In this document: positions 24,404-34,490 of the stretch, piece by piece | Layout: every line of letters starts with the position of its first letter | How positions within the stretch are numbered: the first letter of the stretch is position 1 | Source: Ceratobasidium sp. AG-K | Taxonomy: Eukaryota > Basidiomycota > Agaricomycetes > Cantharellales > Ceratobasidiaceae | DNA length: 64,000 nt | Direction: 5' to 3' | Assembly: GCA_037039685.1 (NCBI GenBank) | Contig: JAWNGF010000010.1 | Coordinates: 1,798,001 to 1,862,000 of the forward strand | The notes under the pieces: generated by a model | The model's database searches: none | What the model was told of the DNA's origin: nothing | The model's input: the letters and a program-made list of their open reading frames with translations, nothing else | Translations under genes and position numbers: made by a program

Positions 24404-26698
24404 ATGGGCCGCCTTCTCGGTAGGCTGTGGTGAGTCTGGAATGAAGATGTCACTTCCATTATAAGCACTTAATAAACGCATCTGTAGGGTTGGCTTTACG
24501 CTTTCTTTAATATCTTTCATCTCTTATTCCTCGCAAATATTCATTATCTGGCCTTGGTATGGACGTGCATTCAGTATACCTTTACTAAGGCTGCTGGTCC
24601 CATTCAAGTTAGTTTTATATCGATCGTTCTTACTCGACCCATTCTTCACTGACGCGTGTTTTCATCCAGTATTCTGGTTGGGATGCTATTCTGGAACTAC
24701 ATTTTGACTGTACGAACCGACCCGGGGACTGTTCCGAAGAATTGGGTAAGTAGACCATGGCCACGCTCCTTACTTTCTCTCAACGGTCAACTCGAGCAGC
24801 AACCAGATCTTCGGTCTACTGAAGGCTACGAAGTGAAAAAGCTCACTGGCGCGCCACGTTACTGTCGCACTTGTGCTCGGTACAAGCCTCCTCGAGGTAT
24901 GCACTCAAGTAACTTTGATATCGCGCTGCGAGGACTCATAAAATACCACAGCGCACCATTGCCGACAGTGCAAAAAATGCGTTTTGCGTATGGGTATGAG
25001 CAACCTGATGCTGAGCCTGTACGTAGACCTGACTGATTGCGGTTCTTTGTGGCGTAGACCACCACTGTCCCTGGGTAAACAACTGCGTTGGCCGTGAGTC
25101 TTTTAATTCAATGCTTGTACCAATCTGAACGTTGTAAAGACTTCAACTACGGCTATTTCATCCGCTTTCTGTTCTTTGTGGACGTGGCGTGTAGCTACCA
25201 TCTTGCAATGGTGACTACTCGTGTATGGGATGCGATGAACCCGCTGGCGTATTCTGTACGACAAGCATTCAATCTCACTCGTTTTAGCTTGCTCACTTAT
25301 CTTCATAATAGCGGGAGCCATCCACAGGGGAGCTAGTATTTATTATACTAAACTATACTGCTTGCATACCAGTTATCTTGCTGGTTGGAGGTTTCAGGTG
25401 AGTTTCTTATCGTTCGTGGGTATGGTTCCATGACACTTCTTCCAGTTTGTACCATTTCTACTGCCTTGCTTCGAATCAAACGACCATAGAAGGATGGGAG
25501 AAAGACAAAGTTGCTACGCTGATCCGAAGAGGAAAGATACACGACGTAAGCCGACTTGACCCGTGTCACCCATATATCTGCTGATACAAAACCACTTGAA
25601 GGTAAAATTCCCCTACGTAAGCTCGCACATTGGCCCACCCTGCACCTATATTCTCAACTAATTGTTTATTCTAGCATCTTGGGACACGGACCAATATTAG
25701 CGCTGTCTTGGGAGATCGACTTTGGCTTTGGTGCTGGCCACAACGTATGCGCGGCTCAGGGCTTAGCTTCCAAGTCGCAGAAGGCACGGGTAAGTGGGCA
25801 GAATTCCAGGGGCATCGTACTAGGTCTGGGAGTTATGGCGGCCGGGAAAGTGGATGGTCTAGCACGGATGCAGATGTTGATGAGGGTGGAACAAGTGCTA
25901 GTGGGGCCCGAAGTAGTGCTAGACTACTCTGTAGAAGAGGAAGGAGAAATGGTTTAGAATGTTGGTTGGATACCTTAGTGGGACTTGGGCAAGGTTAATT
26001 TAATGTATAGGTAAGGTATGCATACCACTTGCTGTGATGCGAATAGACTCAACTAATGCGCATACAGCTTCTCTCATCTTTACACCGTTATTTCGCGCTA
26101 GGCATTGAACTTACGACTTTCTTGACCTTTTCAGATCCTAACACACAATTCGTATGGCCTCCAAAGGACCCCAATGTCTACAAAGACCGAGATATAGCCA
26201 CTGCCACGGCCCTCCAATCTCGACTGCAAGGCTCCCCTTGGACATATGGGAATGATGGGCCCAACCCCGCCCTCCGTGCGCGAGGGACTGGACATCCTCC
26301 CTATCATCCTGCCTATCAACCGAACGAACCTACTACGATACCAGAACCTGATAGACAATTCGACCACGACTATGACGACGTATCCTACCAGCTCTTCTCC
26401 CTCGCGCGTTTCAAGCGATTACGACCTTAGTATGAGCATGGAACGGGATGTGCGAATGAGGCGCGGATCAGAAGGATGGGAAGTGCGCCCGATGACTAAT
26501 GAAGAGATCATCCAGCGCTATGCGAAGAGTCGTGGCCTTGATACTGCTGAAGATGAGGCAATAGAGCATGATAGTGGGGAGGACGATGACCCGGTCGAAC
26601 CTCCTAAACCAAAGTACAATACCTACATCCCCGAGTCACCTGATTCTTCGGAAGACGAGGCACTCGGAACCCATATTGGCACGTATACGGATGACTAG
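24404..26698 (+). CDS. PFA4: DHHC palmitoyltransferase, PFA4-like
   Basis: Multi-pass membrane S-acyltransferase. Exons 24404-24429, 24488-24607, 24670-24745, 24800-24896, 24952-24993, 25058-25093, 25140-25255, 25312-25397, 25446-25545, 25602-25616, 25675-25789, then 26135-26698. Assembled product: two N-terminal membrane spans ([31 protein letters not shown]), DPGTVPKNW (DPG motif), the Cys-rich domain [19 protein letters not shown] ending in the catalytic DHHC of [18 protein letters not shown], two further spans ([33 protein letters not shown]) and [14 protein letters not shown] (TTxE motif). The C-terminal tail starts [13 protein letters not shown]. Tail frame 1 stops at 26430 and a second open frame runs to 26698; a 79-nt intron at 26276-26354 would join them, otherwise there is a frameshift. 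The core is secure, the tail is not. Confidence 0.85.
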
Positions 26699-26973
26699 AG
26701 CGCTATTTGACCTTATTGCACTGTTCAACGATTTTGTACTTCATACACCCTCTTGCCATAATTTCTCTAGCGTACGTGACAAACGAGTGATTTGCAAACC
26801 AGTATCGTGATTACATAAACACATCAGTCCAATTTTACGATTGTGACTTGGGCTCGTCCACATGGATGTCATGCATGGCAAGCCTATTTCTTAACCACCA
26901 CAGTCTCTATTCGAGGACATTGGGCCCTGTACCAACAAATCGTTACACTTCCGTCTTACGCATCCTCACAACC

Positions 26974-28471
26974 ATGACAGCCGTTCGTCATTCCGCGAGT
27001 CCACCTCCCTCGCCACGCCCGGCAAAACGAGCGAAGCTCGACGGCGGCGGCGAAGTCGAGTCTAAACCAGATGATTCATGGAGGATACCAGTTGACTATA
27101 CTAATGGGGTTTTTCTGGCACCTATGGTACGGACCGGGTCGCGTAAGAAGGTCTATTTATTCGGTTTATATTCGTTTGCATAGCTAACCTGGATGGCTTA
27201 TTCTAGTTCCTACCCGGCTGTTGAGCTTGAAATACGGCGCATCGCTAGTGTGGAGCCCAGAAGTTGTGGACAAGGCAATTATAGGGTGTGAGCGTGTTGT
27301 CGATGGTACGCATTCATCCTTTGGTATGGTCAGCCGGCGCTAAGATACGTTTTGGTAGAACGCACTGGCGTGATCAGTTATGTGAAGCCCAACGCCAACT
27401 CTGCAGTATTCACAACCCATCCGGCTGAACACACTCATCTCATCTTCCAAATTGGTTCATCCAATCCCGACCTAGCGGTCCAAGCCGCGCAAACCGTCCT
27501 CCAAGACGTCGCAGGCATCGACCTCAACTGCGGATGCCCCAAACCATTCAGCGTACACGCGGGAATGGGAGCTGCGCTCCTTTCGACGCCAGATATTTTA
27601 TGTGGAATCTTGTCCAAACTCCGTGCGGCGCTTCCCTCCAATGTTCCTGTGAGCGCCAAAATACGACTTTTGGCCGACGCAGAGGCGACTCGAGCGCTGG
27701 TCGGTAGGATTTGGCGTGAAGGCGGTGTCAGCGCATTGACGGTACATTGCCGAACGAGGGAGATGCGGCCCACAACACCGGCAGTGGCTACGAGGATGCG
27801 TGAGGCAGTAGACGAGGTTGCCGAGATTGAGGCAGAGGACCAAACCGGGCGACGAATAGCCGTGATCTATAACGGCGATTGCCCCGGTGCTGCAGGTGCC
27901 CAGGAGATTCGAGACAGGACGGGAGCGACAAGCGTTATGCTCGCTCGGGCAGCAGAATCAAATCCTAGCTGTTTTGACTCCTCGCAGCCGGTGCGGGACG
28001 CGGAGTTGGAAATGATCCCAGAGTTCTTGCGCCTAGTACGTACAGCTTGTTAACCGGGATTTTTATTGATTTCCTGTGTCTCCATAGGCGAAATACCTAG
28101 GCAATTGGTTCAGCAATACTAAGCATTGCATTCAACAGTACACCTCTCCCTCTACCCCAGAATCCCGCCAGGCTCTCTCCAAGGCCGACCGCAAGGTCTT
28201 CCGTCAACACATAGCCAAGGCCAAAACATACGAAATGTTTGAGTCTATTATTCCAAGAGGTGGAGGTCTGGATGGCGGGGAGGGTATTCTGCGTGAAATT
28301 GAGGAAATTATGGAGGCTAGGGTGAGTAAGGTCCGTGGAACGGGAGTGAGCAAGGGCCAAGAGGCAAGTGAGCCCAAAGTTGCCACCGCTCACGAGCAAG
28401 CTGCCCAGTCGCCAAAACTCACTCCCGGTCCTATTGTGGCTACTCATCCAGAGGTTTTTGCTGTATTATAG
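26974..28471 (+). CDS. DUS2: tRNA-dihydrouridine synthase, DUS2-like
   Basis: Flavoenzyme reducing uridine in the tRNA D-loop (position 20 for Dus2). 442 aa; exons 26974-27142, 27207-27305, 27359-28035, 28088-28471. The FMN-barrel opening is NGVFLAPMVRTGSLPTRLLSL. The catalytic Cys lies in GIDLNCGCPKPFSVHAGMGAAL, followed by PVSAKIRLL, LTVHCRTREMRP, VIYNGDC and SVMLARAAESNPSCF, all standard Dus motifs in order. The C-terminal helical segment (KYLGNWFSNTKHCIQQY) fits Dus2 rather than Dus1, 3 or 4. The N-terminal 35 residues are basic and Ser/Pro-rich. A Gln/Ala-rich extension ends the protein; no double-stranded RNA-binding domain is seen, unlike in animals. It lies 275 bp downstream of the DHHC gene. 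Confidence 0.93.
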
Positions 28472-28850
28472 TCGCCTATTACCTTCTAAAGCAAATTGAT
28501 GCGCATATAGCCTATCGATAACCTAAACGAGTAGCTAGTATCGCTGCGCAATGCAGGCTTTGTGATTGGCCAATATGAGTCGAGTTTGATCCTGCCCACG
28601 CATTTATCTCGGTAATACCATAGCAGACAGCAGGGTACCCGCTGAGGTCCGGTGACGGACTATTTCGACATCGCTGGGCTGTGCTTCCTCGCTTCAGAGC
28701 CCCAGCGTATCACCTGAAGGCGAAATCTATTCACGTAATTGGCAGTCATAGGATCTATCCCGAGGTGCTCGAGCAGTCGTAATGGATCTTCAAACTTCAT
28801 CGATTTACACGCTATTTAACGTTACATGGTAGGGGATACAAATTCGGGGT
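28472..28850. other. Convergent intergenic region
   Basis: This is the gap between the ends of the DUS2 gene and the cyanase-like HTH gene. I searched it for the missing catalytic half of a cyanase and found no similarity; no other feature is visible. Confidence 0.5.
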
Positions 28851-29288
28851 CTATGGCTTTACTTCTGTGGGCGTGGCTTCATGCTTGGAATGAGATGGGG
28901 TCTTTTCACAGGATTAGCACCGCTGTAAAAATTTAATGGGACTCGGCGTACCTCTCCAGTGATATCCAGAGCTGCAGCAATGGCCTTGAATTCGTCCGGA
29001 GTAGGCTTGACTTTCCCAGTGAGGACTGAAATGGGTTATTAGCAATGGATGGTATCCTAATATTCGATACAAACCATCGTGAACATGTTGCTCGTCACGG
29101 CCAATTGCCTGTGCGATCTGCTTGTTATCCCAGCCTATTGATATGTGGGGTCAGCACTGGTATAGGTCTCGACTTGAGAACGCACCCTTCTTCGTCTTTG
29201 CTGCAACGAGAGCCTACGACCTAAAGTCAAATAAATGTAGCTAATATGCGATTTATAATCTCACAGTGCAAACAGTGTCGTCAGCCAT
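28851..29288 (-). CDS. Stand-alone cyanase-type helix-turn-helix protein, 78 aa
   Basis: Exons on the minus strand: 29288-29265, 29213-29186, 29134-29075, 29025-28952, 28901-28851. The product begins MADDTVCTALVAAKTKKG, followed by WDNKQIAQAIGRDEQHVHD and VLTGKVKPTPDEFKAIAAALD. This follows the N-terminal helical domain of cyanate hydratase (pattern: VcatLL.AK.kKGLtf..IA.aiGRdE.wva...yGqaKpt.ee...la..L). In true cyanases a catalytic domain with conserved Arg, Glu and Ser follows; here only a short polar tail (TPSHSKHEATPTEVKP) remains. It is therefore likely a small HTH protein of the same superfamily, not an enzyme. The final junction is the weakest. It is divergent from the ankyrin gene. 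Confidence 0.7.
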
Positions 29289-29462
29289 GGTTGTAGTCTG
29301 GTGCAGGAATGTGGCGAAGGGGCGAACGCGCCAGGCGTTCTTTATGAGGACATTGAGGAGTGGGACCCTGACCAAACGCCCCCACCATGGCGCTTAGATC
29401 AATAACCAATTGAACTCGACAACCGTTCCCCACTACCCTATCCAAGTTTAGAATACCACACA
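29289..29462. promoter_or_regulatory. Compact divergent promoter (HTH gene / ankyrin gene)
   Basis: Only 174 bp separate the two opposite start codons, so transcription control must be shared or overlapping. It contains a GC-rich core around 29370-29400. No TATA box is evident. Confidence 0.5.
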
Positions 29463-30282
29463 ATGGCTGACGAAGGAGCTTCTAACAGTAAGAAGATCAC
29501 CGAGGAAATATGCTCGTGCTCACTGCACGTAGATGAGCGTATGCTGGACGCTGCCAAGAACGACAACGAAGAGCTCATTCTCGAGATTTTCGGAAAGGAG
29601 GGATCGTTTGACATCAACTTTCAGGACGGGTGTGTAAAGGATTGCTCTAATGTTCGTTGTGAGGGATTGACTCATCTCGGCAGTAATGCGGGTCTCACAC
29701 AGACTTGGGAACACCGGTATGTGATATATATAGGTTTTAAACAATGACTAACCACTGTCTAGCTTTGCACTACGCGTGAGCTGCAAGCCACTAGCCAAGT
29801 TGATGTCTGTCTGACCGCAGTGATCACAGCGCGTCTAGAGCTTCTACAGACGTTCTCGAACATATTCTTGAACAGGACGGATGTGACGTCGACTTGCAGA
29901 ACCGAATTGAGGGCTACACCCCTCTGCATTTCGCGGTGAGGATTAAGCACCCAGAGGCACGAAAAGCGGTCGGTAAGCTTTCTCATGTGGCTACTCGGCG
30001 AGTGACTTCCCAACACGCTTTTCCTAGTGGAATCACTGCTCGACGCCGGCGCCGACCAGCATGTAAAGGATAAACATGGCCAACGCCCGATTGATACCGT
30101 ACCATTTACTGATACCGAGCTTCGGGCCCTGTTCCGCAAGGCCCAAGCCGAGGCAAGCGTCAACCAAGCCGACATTGCAAATGGTACGCAACAGTCTTAG
30201 TGATCGATCCTGGTAGAGTCTGACGAGGCATTTAGACAGCGACGGAGAGCCCGGCTCAGGCTCAGGATCAGACGATGATTAA
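29463..30282 (+). CDS. Ankyrin-repeat protein (YCR051W-like)
   Basis: 182 aa; exons 29463-29629, 29703-29716, 29763-29775, 29821-29972, 30028-30183, 30236-30282. The 14- and 13-nt exons are required: together they complete the first repeat, FQDGLGNTALHYAAD. The following repeats read DVDLQNRIEGYTPLHFAVR and LLDAGADQHVKDKHGQRPID, the canonical TPLH and GAD..D..G..P ankyrin wording. The acidic Ser/Gly/Asp tail (SDGEPGSGSGSDDD) matches small cytosolic ankyrin proteins such as yeast Ycr051w, whose function is not known. Every intron is 45-73 nt and all phases close. It is probably a protein-interaction module. Confidence 0.87.
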
Positions 30283-31038
30283 ATGGTTAGAGGGATTCAT
30301 GGTGATAGACTTGCCCCCCATGTGCACTTTGACTACTCTAATGTCACTTATGTTTGAACACACCATCCATTCGTTGAATCAGACAGGTAGGAGAGTACTC
30401 CGCGTGGTAGAGCCTACTTCGCGAGGTGTCCGTGCATTCGTAAGCATGTTCTAGACCCTGCAACTCGGCAGCCGTGCGAGCCCCCAGTTCGAGTTCCCGA
30501 CCCGAGTATTGAAGACTCGCCCGGGTTATCATGCCCAGCGTGAATTAAATGAGGCGCGAAGACAAGGGTACTTTCTGAAAGGCGCGATTAGTTGAACGGC
30601 AAGCGTAACATTCTACCTCCCATGAGCATACTAGGCCACGTTGTTCGTAGATAGCCCCAGAATACTTGTTCCCTCAAGCATCCGCCCATTTCATAGGCTT
30701 GGCACCGCTTGATAGGCTAAATCGAGGTCGTATTTGAACATCCAAGTCTACAAATAGCAACCACATGACATCCTTATTAGTTCATGTCAAGAAGACAATG
30801 CCCCAACTAGGCCATCACCGGGGAATTTATCCAAAAGGCACAGCACACTCCGCCGAGCTAACCTTTTTTTAGAGAGAACCTCCAAGCCGACTAATCGCAT
30901 TCCCTGTTCTTTCTCGGCAAGTAAGAATGATAGATGTCTTGCTATTGGAGCATTCAGGTAGAAGGTCTTCGAATGCACAAGCGGCCTATGATATAAGATC
31001 CATTGCCCTTGTGAGTGGATACATTTCAGCTCTCACCC
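30283..31038. other. Intergenic with a possible tRNA-derived (SINE-like) piece
   Basis: No gene is recognised. At 30405-30500 an A-box-like GTGGTAGAGCC is followed about 75 bp later by CAGTTCGAGTTCC, resembling a B box, but no cloverleaf can be folded. A loosely related stretch (CGAGCCCCC, then a TTCGAG core) recurs at 33680-33700. It may be an old SINE or tRNA fossil. Confidence 0.25.
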
Positions 31039-33409
31039 ATGGCATCGACCCACTACGAAGTCGCCGGCGAAAAGGGCGTTCAAGTCCAACGAGAAAAGCA
31101 CGATTCTATTCGCAGCGTTGAAACTGGCGTGACTAGCCCGACAGAAGGCTTCAGCGAGCAAGATACTGGAAGATTGTTGAGAAAGCTCGATCGACACATC
31201 TTGCCTTGGATGGCTGGACTGTTTCTGGTACGCTCTACGTCATACATGGTGTCAACTGTCAACTAAGGCCTGGCATTAGCTCTCTTACCTAGATAGATCA
31301 AATATTGGCAATGCTCGGCTCGACGGACTCGAGAAGGATCTTGGACTGCACGGGTTACAGTTCAACAATGCGCTCGCTATATTCTATCCCTTTTACGTTA
31401 TTTCAGAAGTCCCTTCAAATATGATCCTCAAGCGTACTAGGGCAAGCTTGTCAGTCCGCAATTCGTTCACCGGTATTGCACTTACGCTTGCTTTTCAGCT
31501 GGTTCGCATTCTTGTGCGTACAATGTCAAGCTTGAGGTCGTGCCCATTTGAAACTGATCCCCGCGCTGCTCAGAATGGTATCGTGGGGGACAATCATGAC
31601 GCTAATGGTAAGGCTCTCCGTCAAATGTTTGGGATAGAGCACATCAGACAATTGCTCTGCAGGGTCTCGTCAAGAGCTACACAGGCCTGATGATCGCGCG
31701 TTCGTTTTTGGGTATTGCGGAAGGAGGTCTTTTTCCAGGAATCGCATTCTACATCACCGTATGTCACGCCAGTCCTCGGTTGGCTGAAATATACCCTAAT
31801 ATGTACATACAGCTATGGTATCGCCGATCGGAAATTGGTTCGCGGATGGCCATCTACTACGCTGCTGGTAGGAATGCTCAGGAACGGCGCTTCTAGTCAT
31901 TTATACTTACACACTAATAGCAACGGTGGCAGGCGCATTCGGCGGTCTCCTTGCCCGCGGAATCAGCGAAATGCGTGGTATTGGGGGACTGAAAGGATGG
32001 TCATGGATATTCATCCTAGAAGGGATCCTCACTGTTGTCGTAGGCAAGTCTCTGTGTAGTCATCCCAACTGTGTGCTAAAGTCGCACTTTGAGTAGCTAT
32101 CGCAGCGTACTTTTACATTCCTGATCACCCTAAGACGGCTCCCTTCCTCTCACCTACTGAACAAAACGAGCTCGTACGCCGACTCGACGACGACAATCGC
32201 GGCCTATCCACCGAATACGATATGCAGTTCTTTTGGGGCGCCGTGAAAGACTGGAAAACTTACGCCTACAGTCCGTCTCTCCCGCCTGCCCGCACGCTTG
32301 CTAACGAATAGAATAGTGCTAATTTTCATTGCATGCACCACGCCCACATACAGCCTCGCCTTATTCCTGCCTACGATCATCACTAACATGGGATATACAG
32401 CTGAAAGATCCCAGCTTTTGAGCGTACGTCCCCCCGTCTCCCTCGGGCATCGTGGTTGATCGACCAACGTGTTTTAAAGGTCCCACCATACGTTTTAGCG
32501 TGCATCTTGACAGTCACAGCCGGAGTAACCGCCGATCGACTGAAAACTCGAGGGAGATTCATGGTGGGATGTTTCTGTAAGTGGCACGGTGTGGCTGGAC
32601 ATCTACCGGGATGCCCGGACCATATAATTCCTTATCACCTAGACGCGCCTTCCCAACACAATCTAACTAAATCTAATTATATGCACAGTGCTTGCCATCG
32701 TAGGCTTCGCGATGCTCATCGCCTCGACGAAACCAGGCGTTCAGTATACGGCGGTATTCGTCGCTTCCGCGGGGGCGTTTCCAAACGTCGCCATGTGTAT
32801 GTCGTGGTGTGGTGCGTCTTCTCACTTCTTCCCTTCTTCTCGCAAGCTTTTCGCCTCAAACGCTATTTCCTCGCACGCCACTTTCCCCTATTCTTCCGCT
32901 CCGCTTGGCTTCGTACGGCTGTGCTAACCAACGCTTCTTTATGCATCTAGGGAACAACTTTGGTGGTACGTCGGGGGCTGGACCGTCCTGAGCCGCGGTT
33001 GATTCCTCCATTGATAGGCGCTATGAAACGAAGTGTCGCGATCGCAATGGTAGTAGCATTTGGGAATCTCGGGGGTCTCGTCGCAAGCTACACGTGAGTA
33101 GAGACTTGGCAATGTATTTCTGGCACCAACCTAGTCTAGGTACATCTCTCGGAATGCTCCGAGGTACTACACGGGACATGGTACGCCTCATCTCCTTTCT
33201 TCGTGGACTAAAAATGACCTGGGCTAGGTACATTAATTGGAATTCTCGCGATGGGCGCAGCAGTTTCACTTGTTGTTCACCTATACTGTAGTCGAGAGAA
33301 CGCACGACGGAACCGGACATTCAAGGCCCCAGACCTGTATTCGGCGGATGAATTGAAGGCCGAGGCCAGGCTGGGCGACGGCGCCAGTTTTTTTAGGTTT
33401 GTTGATTGA
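31039..33409 (+). CDS. MFS permease of the allantoate/nicotinate (Dal5/Tna1) family, intron-rich copy
   Basis: Twelve-span plasma-membrane transporter of anionic organic nutrients, 498 aa in 15 exons: 31039-31227, 31280-31449, 31499-31513, 31574-31607, 31663-31758, 31813-31867, 31921-32043, 32097-32270, 32317-32423, 32480-32576, 32689-32811, 32951-32965, 33018-33093, 33140-33180, 33228-33409. Markers: SYLDRSNIGNARLDGLEKDL (after span 1), SEVPSNMILKRTRAS, GLMIARSFLGIAEGGLFPG, FYITLWYRRSEIGSRMAI, FPNVAMCMSWCGNNFGGAMKRSV and SYTYISRNAPRYYTGHGTL. It aligns end to end with the permease at 34491-36273, which proves the exon joins. One intron (32044-32096) starts with GC. No disabling change was found, although the raw sequence looks broken until spliced. 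Confidence 0.85.
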
Positions 33410-34490
33410 AGGGCTGTCCGATCCAATTGAACGATAATTGAATGGACTTATTTGATCGTTGCTATACAAGTGTAAATTTATCAATGGCGGGTCCGACGTC
33501 TTTTGTGTTCACACTCGGGTCTAGTCTGCTTGAACACGTACATTGCCTGTAAACGAGGCTTCGACTTTATTCTGGTTAAATGCATCAATCCTCTAGGACG
33601 TTTTTGACCACTCCGATGTCTGATTGTGTCCAATGAGCCGAATACTCCAGCCTCGCACTGAGCTGCACAACGCGTGCCCGAGCCCCCCGGTCGCAGGTTC
33701 GAGCAAATTTTAGTATTATTCGGACGAGAATTACGTCTCCCCGCATGATTATACAAGACAACTGCAAATTCGAGCTACGCGAAGGCGAATAAACTTTGTC
33801 GGCATCGACAGAACTCGACTCGGCACGAACATAGAAGAACGTCGGGAAGCTCGTTCTAGTCATTCGATGCGGAGCCGCCGTCGGAGAGTGGCGCGCTCAC
33901 AATGCCTCTAGTAAAAGCGCCCTGCGTGGGTATTTTTGCCCGAGAGCGCGTGGTGCCAAGAAAAAGATCCTGTTGCTGTTATCTGGGCGCTAACCCAAAC
34001 CAGGGTGTGTATCCTGCAGGAGTGTACGAGGGCCTTGATGTTTCAAGCCCGGAGATATTGGTCGAAGGGATGGGAATCCGACAACCCCGCCGTTGTCTTG
34101 GGGTTGCTGGCTGCGAGGAAGCGGACCGGGCACGTTACGAGAAGTATCACGCAAATGAGCCAACAGGGACCGCCCAATTGGGGAAGTGGTGCCTTGACCG
34201 ACCTTGGTGTATACGCACATGACTAGAGGGCGATTCCGACCTCTCCCGGGGGCTGTTGGAGACTAAAAGCTTGTGCGACATGACGAAGGCCAAGGGAGAG
34301 CAAACTGGGGATAGCTCAAAAAATCGGGGCCCCGGTTTGGGGACCCACGGAGACTCCGGGGGGCGCATGAAATCCCAAAAGGCACCGCCAAGCCCTTCGA
34401 TTGCTTCCTGACACGGAATAATCCACGAAGCGCCAGAGCGTTATGCTAGATAAAAACCGGTGCGAGCAAGTTGGAGATTCAGCAGCAGCC
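33410..34490. other. Intergenic between the two permeases, 1.1 kb
   Basis: Several overlapping short frames occur around 33900-34370 on both strands, but none shows a domain. GC content is uneven. The promoter of the second permease must lie at the right end; no TATA box is seen. Confidence 0.45.

Noticed and set aside
30398..30500. A tRNA gene
   Set aside because: Promoter-like boxes exist, but the acceptor and anticodon stems do not pair.
31421..31690. Apparent breaks suggesting the first permease is a pseudogene
   Set aside because: Splicing through 15- and 34-nt exons restores ASFWFAFLMVSWGTIMTLMGLV, colinear with the paralog.
33902..34226. Two overlapping frames between the permeases
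   Set aside because: Cys/Arg/Pro-rich chance translations in two frames at once; neither resembles a known protein.
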